From Cronobacter condimenti 1330 (lineage in GTDB: Bacteria; Pseudomonadota; Gammaproteobacteria; Enterobacterales; Enterobacteriaceae): a stretch of 64,000 bases of DNA. The notes below the pieces were generated by a model that was given only the letters and a program-made list of their open reading frames with translations, ran no database searches and had not been told where the DNA came from. Below are positions 24,845 through 32,627 of this stretch, one piece after another. The stretch spans positions 4,092,001 to 4,156,000 of the forward strand of contig NZ_CP012264.1 of NCBI RefSeq assembly GCF_001277255.1, given 5' to 3'. The translations under genes were made by a program, and so were the position numbers. Positions within the stretch are counted from its first letter, which is position 1. Each line of letters starts with the position of its first letter.

Positions 24845-26185
24845 ATGTTCTCCACGTTGCTCAATACCTGGATGCTGGCGGGCACGCCGCAGCCTGTTCA
24901 GTCGCGCTTTCGCCAGGAGGCGCAAGCCTATCTGCGGGAGTACCCGCACACCCGGTATGTCGACATCTGCCTGTACGATCTGAACGGCTGCCGTCGGGGT
25001 AAACGCTTGAGCGTAGAAACCCTGCTTTCGCTCGCCGATGGCTGTTACTTCCCGCTCTCGGTTTACCACATGGATGCAGAAGGCCAGGTGACGCCCGCGG
25101 CGGTGGCGCACAGCGAGCCTGACCGCCTCTGCCTGCCGATAAGCGGCACGCTGCGCCCATGTGCCAGCGATCCGCAGCATCATGCGCAGGTGCTGCTCTC
25201 GATGCAAAACCCCGACGGCACAGGCTGCACGCTTGAGCCGCGCGTGGTGCTGGAGCGGCTGCTGGCACGGTTTCACGCCCGTGGGTTGTACCCGGTGATG
25301 GCGCCGGAAGTGGAATTTTATCTGCAGGCCGTAGACGGCGCGCCGCCGACATCACGCTGTTTTGATATCGACATGCCCGATCGTGACAACGCGCTGCTGG
25401 AGGCAATGGATGCCGAGGCGCGCCGGCAGGGCCTGCCGCTGTGCGGCATCGTGGCCGAGGCCGACGCCGGCCAGTTCGAACTGAATTTCCGCCATACCGG
25501 GCGCGTGGTGGCGATGTGCGATCAGGTACTGGCGGCCCGGCGGCTGGTTCATCAGGTGGCGGAAAAACAGGGCTACCACGCCAGCTTTATGGCGAAACCG
25601 CGCGCTTCGCTCGCAGGCAGCGGCCTGCATTTTCACGTAAGCCTGAACGACCCGCAGGGCAGCAATCTTTTCGCAAGCGAGGCGGGGTGCCCGAACGTCA
25701 TGATGCGCCGCAGTCTGAGCGGCCTGCTGGCGCTGATGCCCGCAAGTGTCGCGCTGGTTGCGCCCGGCGCGAACGCGTTCCGGCGGCTTCGCAAAAACCT
25801 GAACGAGCCGCTGTTTTCCTCCTGGGGCTATAACGACCGTTCAGCGGCGCTGCGTCTGCCCTGCGCCGATGCTGCGGGTCAGCGGATCGAATACCGGCTC
25901 GCGAGCGCCGACGCCAACCCGTATCTCGTGGCGGCGGTCATGCTGGCAGGCATTCTGTACGGGCTTGATCACCCGCTGCCGCTGCCGCAGGCCGGGGCGA
26001 AGAAAGAGTTACCCGCGCTGCCGCTCTTCTGGCCGGATGCGCTGGCATGTTTTCAGGAGGCCGACTGGCTACGGGCGCAACTGGGTACGCCGTTCAGCGA
26101 CGCGTGGCTTGCCTGCAAACACCAGGAGCTGGCCCGGTTTGAAAGCGAAGTCACTGACGCGGAAAAACGCGTGCATCACCATTAA
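24845..26185 (+). CDS. Glutamine-synthetase-family amide ligase (PuuA-like)
   Basis: This 446-residue GS-fold enzyme retains the catalytic set: metal ligands in APEVEFYL (E155, E157), AEADAGQFELNF (E205, E212) and GSGLHFHVSL (H262, H264), plus ATP and phosphate arginines R332 and R337 in NDRSAALRLP and E349/R351 in IEYRLASADANPYL. Its closest known relative is PuuA, which joins glutamate to putrescine; YPHTRYVDICLYDLNGCRRGKRL and CYFPLSVYHMD align well with it. The start ATG at 24,845 has AGGA seven bases upstream and gives the PuuA N-terminus. It should be active, forming a gamma-glutamyl amide with an unknown amine. It is followed after 21 bp by a GT20 gene. No puuBCD lies nearby. Confidence 0.85.
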   Translation: MFSTLLNTWMLAGTPQPVQSRFRQEAQAYLREYPHTRYVDICLYDLNGCRRGKRLSVETLLSLADGCYFPLSVYHMDAEGQVTPAAVAHSEPDRLCLPISGTLRPCASDPQHHAQVLLSMQNPDGTGCTLEPRVVLERLLARFHARGLYPVMAPEVEFYLQAVDGAPPTSRCFDIDMPDRDNALLEAMDAEARRQGLPLCGIVAEADAGQFELNFRHTGRVVAMCDQVLAARRLVHQVAEKQGYHASFMAKPRASLAGSGLHFHVSLNDPQGSNLFASEAGCPNVMMRRSLSGLLALMPASVALVAPGANAFRRLRKNLNEPLFSSWGYNDRSAALRLPCADAAGQRIEYRLASADANPYLVAAVMLAGILYGLDHPLPLPQAGAKKELPALPLFWPDALACFQEADWLRAQLGTPFSDAWLACKHQELARFESEVTDAEKRVHHH

Positions 26186-26206
26186 TCACGTTAAAAGAGG
26201 TGAGCC

Positions 26207-27607
26207 ATGTCTCGCTTAGTTATGATCTCCAGCCGCTGCGGCGTACCACACGGCGCCGATGCCCAGGCCGAAGCCCTGCACGATATTATGCGCAGGCGTG
26301 GCGGCCTGTGGATGGGGTGGAGCGGCGCGGTCGGCCCTGACGGTGAGCCACGCCGTATCACGGTGCGGGAGACCGCCGGCTACACGCGCCAGCGCTGGAA
26401 CATGTCGCCTGCGGAACACGCCGATTACTATCACGGCTATGTGCATCAGGCGCTGTGGCCGGTATTTCATAACCGGCCCGATCTCGCGACGCACCCGAAA
26501 ACCGCGTTCTGTGCCTATAAAGCCTGGAACGAGGCCGTGGCGGAAATAGCAACTGATGGGATCTGCCCGGATGACGTGGTGTGGGTGCAGGATTATCACC
26601 TGATCCCGCTCGGGCGCTGCCTGAAGGAAGCGGGGTTACTGAATCCATGTGGTTTCTTTTTACATCAGCCGTTTCCGCCAGGCGACGTGTTCCGCACGCT
26701 GCCGGAGCACGACTGGCTGATGCGCTCGCTCTTTTTCTACGATCTGATTGGGTTTCAGTCCGGCAGCGACGTGAATCATTTTCTGCTCTGCGTGATGCGC
26801 CATTACCGCACGGAGCGGCTTTCCGCGACCACGCTTCGGGTTAACGGACACATTATTAACGTTGGCGTATTTCCCTGCGGTGTGGCGACGCCGCGCCGCG
26901 CAACGCTGCCCGGCACGCACGGCGAACGCTACCCGCGCAAGCTTATCGTCAGCGATGATGTGATAAACGACATCAGCGGCATCCATTACCGCATCGACGC
27001 CATGCGTACGCTATTGAATAACCATCCACAGTACCTGCGCGACGTGACGCTGCTACAGATAAGCGACCCGGCCAAAGAGTACCCGCATTTTTCGCCGCGG
27101 CTCGAGCAGCAGCTGGCGCGCTTTTGCAGCGAGGTGAACGGCGCGTTTGGCGATCTCTGCTGGTTTCCGGTGAATTATCTGCATAACGACGCGCTAAACC
27201 GGCGCGCCATCGGCGAGATTTACGCCAGCGCCAGCGTGGGCCTTTTTACACCGCTGTCGGAAGGCGTCAGCCTGAGTGCCAAAGCGTATGTGCTGGCGCA
27301 GAATGCCGCCGATCCGGGCGTGCTCATTTTGTCGCACTGCACCGGCACAGCAGAGCAGCTAAAAGGCGCAATGGTCGTGAATCCCTATGACGCGTATGAG
27401 CTGAGCGAGGCGTTGCACTCGGCACTTGCGATGCCGCTTGCGGAGCGCAAACAGCGCCACGCGGCGCTGCTCACGCAGGTGCGTCAGTATGATAATCAGT
27501 GGTGGGCCAGCACGTTTCTTGATGCACTGGGGGGCGAATCTTACGCCTCCACGACGCTGCGCTTTCCGCGCCAGTACGGGATTTTTACGCCACAGAACCT
27601 GTACTGA
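26207..27607 (+). CDS. GT20 (OtsA-like) protein lacking nucleotide-sugar-binding residues
   Basis: The 466-residue protein aligns with OtsA, trehalose-6-phosphate synthase, over its whole length (MSRLVMISSR, GGLWMGWSGAVGPDGEP, WPVFHNRPDL, WVQDYHLIPLG, FFLHQPFPPGDVF, LIGFQSGSD, VGLFTPLSEGVSL, VNPYDAYELSEAL). Residues that grip UDP-glucose in E. coli OtsA are changed: the VERLDYSKG motif is DDVINDISG (250-258, so Arg262 becomes Val and Lys267 becomes Ser), the glycine loop AGGL is replaced by QAEAL, and the late Asp361 and Glu369 become E352 and A360. The acceptor-side D129 and H153 remain. It is probably not a working glucosyltransferase and may bind a sugar phosphate or serve as a partner of the adjacent ligase. 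The AGAGGTG ribosome site is strong; both genes form one operon. Confidence 0.82.
   Translation: MSRLVMISSRCGVPHGADAQAEALHDIMRRRGGLWMGWSGAVGPDGEPRRITVRETAGYTRQRWNMSPAEHADYYHGYVHQALWPVFHNRPDLATHPKTAFCAYKAWNEAVAEIATDGICPDDVVWVQDYHLIPLGRCLKEAGLLNPCGFFLHQPFPPGDVFRTLPEHDWLMRSLFFYDLIGFQSGSDVNHFLLCVMRHYRTERLSATTLRVNGHIINVGVFPCGVATPRRATLPGTHGERYPRKLIVSDDVINDISGIHYRIDAMRTLLNNHPQYLRDVTLLQISDPAKEYPHFSPRLEQQLARFCSEVNGAFGDLCWFPVNYLHNDALNRRAIGEIYASASVGLFTPLSEGVSLSAKAYVLAQNAADPGVLILSHCTGTAEQLKGAMVVNPYDAYELSEALHSALAMPLAERKQRHAALLTQVRQYDNQWWASTFLDALGGESYASTTLRFPRQYGIFTPQNLY
27575..27592 (+). repeat. Second copy of the 18-bp repeat
   Basis: TACGGGATTTTTACGCCA here encodes YGIFTP near the C-terminus of the GT20 protein. 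It equals the string at 24,678-24,695 upstream of the operon. Confidence 0.65.
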
Positions 27608-27613
27608 AACGCG

Positions 27614-28804
27614 TTATTCGGCGAGCGCCTGGGCGCAGGCCCAGGCAGAGCTCCATGCCCACTGGAAGTTGTAGCCGCCAAGCCAGCCGGTCACGTCCAC
27701 CACTTCGCCAATAAAATAGAGCCCCGGCACTTTACGCGCCTCCATCGTACGGGAGGAGAGCTCGTGCGTATCCACGCCGCCGAGCGTGACTTCCGCGGTG
27801 CGGTAGCCTTCGGTGCCGTTAGGCTGAACGCGCCAGCCATGCAACGTCTCCAGCAATTCCTGTTGCTGGCGGCTGTTGAGCTGTTTGAGCGTGACATCCG
27901 GGATTTGCCCCAGGCTTTGCAGGCACTCCACCAGCCGTTTCGGCAGTTGCATAGCCAGCGTGTTTTTCAGGCTTTGGTTCGGATGCGCGGCGCGCTGCTC
28001 GTCAATGAACGCGCCCGCGTCGATATCCGGCAGAAGGTTGACCGTCACCCATTCGCCGGGCTGCCAGTAGCTGGAAATCTGCAAAATGGCCGGGCCGGAA
28101 AGCCCGCGGTGGGTAAAAAGAATGCTTTCGCGAAAGACCGTACCGTTATCAGCGGTGACAACGGCAGGCACCGCGACGCCGGAAAGCGTCTGGATCTGCT
28201 CAAGGAGCGGTTTGTGCAGCGTAAACGGCACCAGCCCGGCGCGGGTCGGCAAGACGTTCAGCCCGAACTGTTCCGCCACTTTATAACCGAACGGCGTCGC
28301 GCCAAGGCCTGGCATCGACAGACCGCCGCTGGCAATGACGAGCTTTGGCGTCTGTACCGCCGCGCCGTTCAGCGTCAGGGTATAGCCATGCTCGTCACGC
28401 GCGATCGCCAGCACTTCGCTGCGTAGCCGCACAGTGACGCCGCCTTTTTCACACTCCGCCATCAGCATCGTGACTATCTGCTCGGCTGACTCATCGCAGA
28501 AAAGCTGCCCGAGGGTTTTCTCATGCCAGGCGATGCCGTGCTTGCCCACCAGATCGATAAAATCCCACTGGGTGTAGCGCGCCAGCGCCGATTTACAAAA
28601 GTGCGGGTTGGCACTGAGGTAAGCGGCAGGCTCAACGTAAAGGTTGGTGAAATTGCAGCGTCCGCCGCCGGACATCAGGATTTTACGCCCCGGTTTTTTG
28701 CCGTTATCCAGCACTAACACCCGGCGCCCTGCCTGTCCTGCCAGCGCTGCGCAGAATAAACCTGCCGCGCCCGCCCCTACGATGATGGCATCAAACTGTT
28801 CCAC
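27614..28804 (-). CDS. yhiN: YhiN, HI0933/BaiN-type FAD-binding oxidoreductase
   Basis: The 396-residue flavoprotein begins DAIIVGAGAAGLFCAALAGQAGRRVLVLDNG, an FAD Rossmann motif, followed by GRKILMSGGGRCNFTN and ends with PGLYFIGEVVDVTGWLGGYNFQWAWSSG-type sequence (here WSSAWACAQ). It corresponds to E. coli YhiN (about 400 residues). The start codon is GTG. The family includes enzymes annotated as flavin-dependent dehydrogenases or hydroxylases, but the E. coli substrate is unknown. It converges with the GT20 gene and is divergent from pitA. Confidence 0.93.
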   Translation of the reverse strand: MEQFDAIIVGAGAAGLFCAALAGQAGRRVLVLDNGKKPGRKILMSGGGRCNFTNLYVEPAAYLSANPHFCKSALARYTQWDFIDLVGKHGIAWHEKTLGQLFCDESAEQIVTMLMAECEKGGVTVRLRSEVLAIARDEHGYTLTLNGAAVQTPKLVIASGGLSMPGLGATPFGYKVAEQFGLNVLPTRAGLVPFTLHKPLLEQIQTLSGVAVPAVVTADNGTVFRESILFTHRGLSGPAILQISSYWQPGEWVTVNLLPDIDAGAFIDEQRAAHPNQSLKNTLAMQLPKRLVECLQSLGQIPDVTLKQLNSRQQQELLETLHGWRVQPNGTEGYRTAEVTLGGVDTHELSSRTMEARKVPGLYFIGEVVDVTGWLGGYNFQWAWSSAWACAQALAE

Positions 28805-28934
28805 AACCCTTCCTCATTGCCGTTAAGGCCGCGAATTGTAAAGTTTCCTCTCTGGTCGCACCAGACAAAACCCTGTTACAAATTCTAATAAATTGAATTT
28901 AAAAGATAATCTCTTAGGTGAAATTGACACTTCG

Positions 28935-28962
28935 GTGACAACAATTAAAAAAAGTCTATATT
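28935..28962 (+). promoter_or_regulatory. Likely pitA promoter
   Basis: GTGACA (28,935-28,940) and TATATT (28,957-28,962) with a 16-bp spacer lie 72 bp before the pitA ATG, in an AT-rich stretch. A TTGACA at 28,924 is also present but badly spaced. Confidence 0.45.
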
Positions 28963-29033
28963 TCACTTTGCCCATGCCGCCGTTGTCTTAGATAATGCGC
29001 CGCGTTCATGTCCTCAAAATGGCGTAACGTCCT

Positions 29034-30536
29034 ATGCTACATTTGTTTGCCGGGCTGGATTTACACACTGGCCTGTTACTATTGCTTGCTCTGGGATTTG
29101 TACTGTTTTATGAAGCCATTAATGGTTTCCATGATACGGCAAACGCAGTCGCAACCGTTATCTACACACGCGCTATGCGATCGCAACTTGCGGTGGCCAT
29201 GGCGGCTCTCTTTAACTTCCTCGGTGTTCTGCTTGGCGGCTTAAGCGTGGCTTATGCGATTGTGCATATGCTGCCGACTGATCTGTTGCTCAACGTAGGC
29301 TCCGCACATGGCCTGGCGATGGTTTTCTCCATGCTGCTGGCCGCTATCATCTGGAACCTCGGCACCTGGTATCTCGGTCTGCCAGCATCCAGCTCCCATA
29401 CGCTGATTGGCGCTATCATCGGGATTGGCCTGACCAACGCCCTGATGACGGGCACATCGGTAGTAGATGCGCTGAATATCCCGAAAGTGCTGAACATTTT
29501 CGGCTCCCTCATTGTGTCGCCGATAGTCGGTCTGGTGTTCGCAGGCGGGCTAGTGTTTTTGCTGCGTCGCTACTGGAGCAGCACCAAAAAACGCGCCCGT
29601 ATTCATCTGACACCTGCGGAGCGTGAAAAGAAAGATGGCAAGAAAAAGCCGCCTTTCTGGACCCGCATTGCGCTGATCCTCTCCGCCATTGGCGTGAGTT
29701 TCTCTCACGGCGCGAACGACGGCCAGAAAGGCATCGGCCTTATCATGCTGGTGCTGATTGGCGTAGCGCCCGCCGGTTTTGTGGTGAATATGAATGCCTC
29801 CGGCTACGACATCACCCGCACCCGCGACGCTATCAATAACGTCGAAACGTACTTCCAGCAGCATCCGGCCGCACTGCGTCAGGTCGCGGGCGTTGACCCG
29901 GTTATCCCGACGCCGGATCAGGTGAACCCGACGGGCAATCCGAAGGAGTTTCACTGTGACGCGAGCCGCGCCATTCTTGCGCTGGATCGCGCGAAAACGA
30001 TGCTTAATAACATCGACAGCTACGACAAGCTGAGCGTTGATCAGCGCAGCCATCTGCGCCGCATTATGCTCTGCATCTCTGACACCACCGATAAAGTGGC
30101 GAAGCTGAAAGAGACCAGCGCTGACGACCAGCGTCTGCTGAAAAACCTGAAGGCGGATATGCTCAGCACTATTGAGTATGCTCCAGTCTGGATAATCATG
30201 GCGGTAGCACTGGCGCTGGGCGTCGGCACCATGATCGGCTGGCGTCGCGTGGCGACCACCATCGGCGAGAAAATCGGCAAGAAAGGCATGACCTATGCGC
30301 AGGGCATGTCAGCGCAGATGACCGCGGCGGTCTCTATCGGTATTGCAAGCTACACCGGTATGCCGGTTTCCACGACGCACGTGCTCTCCTCTTCCGTCGC
30401 GGGCACGATGCTCGTCGATGGCGGCGGTTTGCAACGTAAAACCGTTACCAGCATTCTGATGGCGTGGGTTTTCACCCTGCCTGCGTCAATCGTGCTGTCA
30501 GGTGTGTTGTACTGGATAGCGTTACGTTTCGTGTAA
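29034..30536 (+). CDS. pitA: PitA, low-affinity metal-phosphate:H+ symporter
   Basis: This 500-residue inner-membrane protein has two inverted PiT repeats, with signatures FYEAINGFHDTANAVATVIYTRAM and GVSFSHGANDGQKGIG, then GMPVSTTHVLSSSVAGTM near the C-terminus. It imports neutral metal-phosphate complexes using the proton gradient and is nearly identical in layout to E. coli PitA, including the soluble loop of roughly 130 residues between the repeats. Gene order pitA, uspB, uspA is as in E. coli. Confidence 0.97.
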   Translation: MLHLFAGLDLHTGLLLLLALGFVLFYEAINGFHDTANAVATVIYTRAMRSQLAVAMAALFNFLGVLLGGLSVAYAIVHMLPTDLLLNVGSAHGLAMVFSMLLAAIIWNLGTWYLGLPASSSHTLIGAIIGIGLTNALMTGTSVVDALNIPKVLNIFGSLIVSPIVGLVFAGGLVFLLRRYWSSTKKRARIHLTPAEREKKDGKKKPPFWTRIALILSAIGVSFSHGANDGQKGIGLIMLVLIGVAPAGFVVNMNASGYDITRTRDAINNVETYFQQHPAALRQVAGVDPVIPTPDQVNPTGNPKEFHCDASRAILALDRAKTMLNNIDSYDKLSVDQRSHLRRIMLCISDTTDKVAKLKETSADDQRLLKNLKADMLSTIEYAPVWIIMAVALALGVGTMIGWRRVATTIGEKIGKKGMTYAQGMSAQMTAAVSIGIASYTGMPVSTTHVLSSSVAGTMLVDGGGLQRKTVTSILMAWVFTLPASIVLSGVLYWIALRFV

Positions 30537-30554
30537 ACGCGTTTGCACGAGCGT

Positions 30555-30590
30555 AAAAAAAGCGGGTCAGGTAACTGACCCGCTTTTTTA
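30555..30590. terminator. Bidirectional terminator between pitA and uspB
   Basis: AAAAAAGCGGGTCAG and CTGACCCGCTTTTTT form a near-perfect hairpin with poly-A and poly-T flanks, ending pitA rightward. The stem lies at the very end of uspB, whose TAA is at 30,588-30,590. Confidence 0.95.
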
Positions 30591-30923
30591 ATGCCAAATC
30601 ATCAGCCCTATCAGGCTAATAATGACTAACCCGCATAATGAACTGGTGAGAATAAACTGGCGGCGCACGCGTTCGCAGCGGCGAATAAATTCGTCGTCAT
30701 GATGATCGAGATAACGTTGCCAGTAAATATACCAGACAAGGCGAATCTGTTTGCTGGGTTGACCATGTGCCGTAAAAAAGCCGCCGCCATCCACATATTG
30801 ATAAAGCAGTGGATCGCATCCTCTGAGCACCACTAAAAGCGCGCGTAACGATGAGAAATAACGCGCCATATTAATAACGCAAACCAAGAATAAGGACCAA
30901 AACAGCGCGACGGTGCTGATCAT
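30588..30923 (-). CDS. uspB: UspB, universal stress protein B
   Basis: This 111-residue inner-membrane protein, MISTVALFWSLFLVCVINMARYF at the start and a second helix at the C-terminus, matches E. coli UspB nearly residue for residue (YQYVDGGGFFTAHGQPSKQ, RRCERVRRQFILTSSLCGL). In E. coli it is RpoS-dependent and needed for ethanol resistance in stationary phase. The frame is open further upstream, but this ATG gives exactly the family length. Confidence 0.95.
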   Translation of the reverse strand: MISTVALFWSLFLVCVINMARYFSSLRALLVVLRGCDPLLYQYVDGGGFFTAHGQPSKQIRLVWYIYWQRYLDHHDDEFIRRCERVRRQFILTSSLCGLVIISLIGLMIWH

Positions 30924-31318
30924 ACCTTCCCCCCGACGACTCGCCTGGAAAGCAATGGCTCTCCAATACCTGAAAGACTGTTCTGTGAAAGCGTGCATGC
31001 GTGAAAGTCGACCGGGTTCACATTTATTCACCCGAACGGCTTTTTTAATAGTGTAGGAGATCCGCTAATTTTTTTACCACATCGTTAATCCTTATCAACG
31101 CTTGCGGACCTATTTTTCGCTTGAATGTATGCGACCCCGGCGCATTGACGGATGTACCAGGGCGCTATAAGGTAAAATTAGCTTTAGCGCTAAGTCTTTA
31201 CGCTGGAATGAGTTCCCGCGATTGTGGTACGCAGGACGCGGGCACGGGGATGGCGCCGCAGGTAGCAACGCGTCATCCAGTCCACTGGTCATCGACATCT
31301 TATGGAAGGAGTAACACT
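30924..31318. other. Divergent control region of uspB and uspA
   Basis: This 395-bp region has no gene of its own. Its left third reads open in the uspB frame, but with no homology. It contains the uspA promoter candidate at 31,145, an AT-rich patch near 31,040-31,120, and presumably the uspB promoter, which I could not place. Confidence 0.5.
31145..31171 (+). promoter_or_regulatory. Candidate uspA promoter
   Basis: TTGACG (31,145-31,150) and TATAAG (31,166-31,171) have a short 15-bp spacer. The implied leader of about 140 nt fits the long leader known for E. coli uspA. The suboptimal spacing would suit a regulated promoter. Confidence 0.5.
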
Positions 31319-31756
31319 ATGGCTTATAAACATATTCTCATCGCGGTCGATCTGTCCCCTGAAAGCAAGGTACTGGTAGATAAAGCGGTATCCATGGCGC
31401 GTCCCTACAACGCGAAAATTTCTCTGATTCATGTCGATGTGAATTATTCCGACCTCTACACCGGGTTAATTGACGTTAACCTGGGCGACATGCAAAAGCG
31501 CATCTCCGAAGAGACTCACCATGCGCTGACCGAGCTTTCCACCAATGCGGGCTATCCGATTACCGAAACCCTGAGCGGTAGCGGCGATCTGGGCCAGGTG
31601 CTGGTCGATGCGATTAAAAAATATGATGTGGATTTAGTGGTGTGCGGCCATCACCAGGATTTCTGGAGCAAGCTGATGTCTTCCGCTCGCCAGCTTATCA
31701 ACACCGTTCATATCGATATGTTGATCGTCCCGCTGCGCGACGACGAAGAAGCGTAA
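31319..31756 (+). CDS. uspA: UspA, universal stress protein A
   Basis: The 145-residue cytoplasmic protein starts AYKHILIAVDLSPESKVLVDKAV and is nearly identical to E. coli UspA. UspA-type proteins dimerise and lack the ATP-binding G-2x-G-9x-G(S/T) loop; here the region reads GHHQDFWSKLMSSARQLI, consistent with a non-ATP-binding member. It supports survival during growth arrest and DNA damage. The ATG has a strong GGAAGGAG site. In E. coli dtpB follows; here rsmJ is next. Confidence 0.97.
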   Translation: MAYKHILIAVDLSPESKVLVDKAVSMARPYNAKISLIHVDVNYSDLYTGLIDVNLGDMQKRISEETHHALTELSTNAGYPITETLSGSGDLGQVLVDAIKKYDVDLVVCGHHQDFWSKLMSSARQLINTVHIDMLIVPLRDDEEA

Positions 31757-31762
31757 TCGTCG

Positions 31763-31789
31763 CGGTGGGTGCGCGACGCGCGCCCGCCG
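31763..31789. repeat. Short extragenic palindrome, copy 4
   Basis: CGGTGGG and CCCGCCG (with a G-T pair) surround TGCGCGACGCGCG just after uspA, with the same layout as copies 1-3. Confidence 0.5.
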
Positions 31790-31813
31790 GAGAAGTTCGT
31801 TAAAGCATTATCG

Positions 31814-31847
31814 TTGTAGGCCCGGCAGGCGCCAGCGCCGCCGGGCA
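31814..31847. repeat. REP/BIME-type element
   Basis: TTGTAGGCCCGGCAGGCG...CGCCGCCGGGC is a REP-like imperfect palindrome with the GTAGGCCCGG head and GC-rich stem seen in enterobacterial extragenic repeats. It lies between the convergent uspA and rsmJ. Confidence 0.8.
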
Positions 31848-31866
31848 TTTTAATCGGGTTAGCGGG

Positions 31867-32619
31867 TTATTCCGGCGTACCGGCGTAAATATCGAAGCGG
31901 TGGCCTTTGGTAATGACGGCGTTTGGCGTGGCGACATCGCCGAGCGGCGGCGCGTAATCGGGGCGTTTCACCACCACACGCTTTGTCGCGAGTCTACGGG
32001 CGGGCGCCAGCAGTCCGTCAGCATCAAGATCCGGCCCCACCAGCGACTGAAACACCCGCATCTCCTTTTTCACCAGCGCGCTCTTCTGCTTGTGCGGAAA
32101 CATCGGGTCGAGGTACACCACCTCCGGGCGCGGCGTAATCTCATCCAGTGCTGTGAGGCTGGAGGCATGGATCAGCTGTAACCGGTCACGCAGCCACGGA
32201 CCTATCTCCGCATCCTGATAACCGCGCGCCAGGCCGTCATCCAAAAGCGCCGCGACAACCGGGTTACGCTCCAGCATCCGCACATGGCAACCTACCGATG
32301 CCAGCACGAACGCATCGCGCCCAAGCCCCGCCGTCGCGTCGACCACCTGCGGCAGATAACTGCCCTTAACGCCCACCGCTTTCGCTACCGCTTCGCCGCG
32401 TCCGCCGCCGAATTTACGGCGGTGCGCCATGGCGCCCTCGACAAAATCGACGAATATCCCGCCAAGTTTTGGCTCGTCGCGCTTGCGCAGCTCAAGATGG
32501 TGCGACGTCATCACCAGCGCCATCAGGTTATCCGGGTCGTGCGCCAGCCCCCAGCGGGCCGCCAGAACAGATAAGGCGCCGTCTCCGGCGCCTGTTTCAT
32601 CAATCAGACAAATGTTCAC
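31867..32619 (-). CDS. rsmJ: RsmJ, 16S rRNA m2G1516 methyltransferase
   Basis: The 250-residue SAM-dependent methyltransferase has VVDATAGLGRDAFVLASVG (SAM site) and VYLDPMFPHKQKSALVKKEMR (catalytic DPMFP motif). It is almost identical to E. coli RsmJ (YhiQ). The start codon is GTG (32,617-32,619), 8 bp after prlC, so the two are co-transcribed. Confidence 0.96.
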   Translation of the reverse strand: MNICLIDETGAGDGALSVLAARWGLAHDPDNLMALVMTSHHLELRKRDEPKLGGIFVDFVEGAMAHRRKFGGGRGEAVAKAVGVKGSYLPQVVDATAGLGRDAFVLASVGCHVRMLERNPVVAALLDDGLARGYQDAEIGPWLRDRLQLIHASSLTALDEITPRPEVVYLDPMFPHKQKSALVKKEMRVFQSLVGPDLDADGLLAPARRLATKRVVVKRPDYAPPLGDVATPNAVITKGHRFDIYAGTPE

Positions 32620-32627
32620 GCGTAAAG

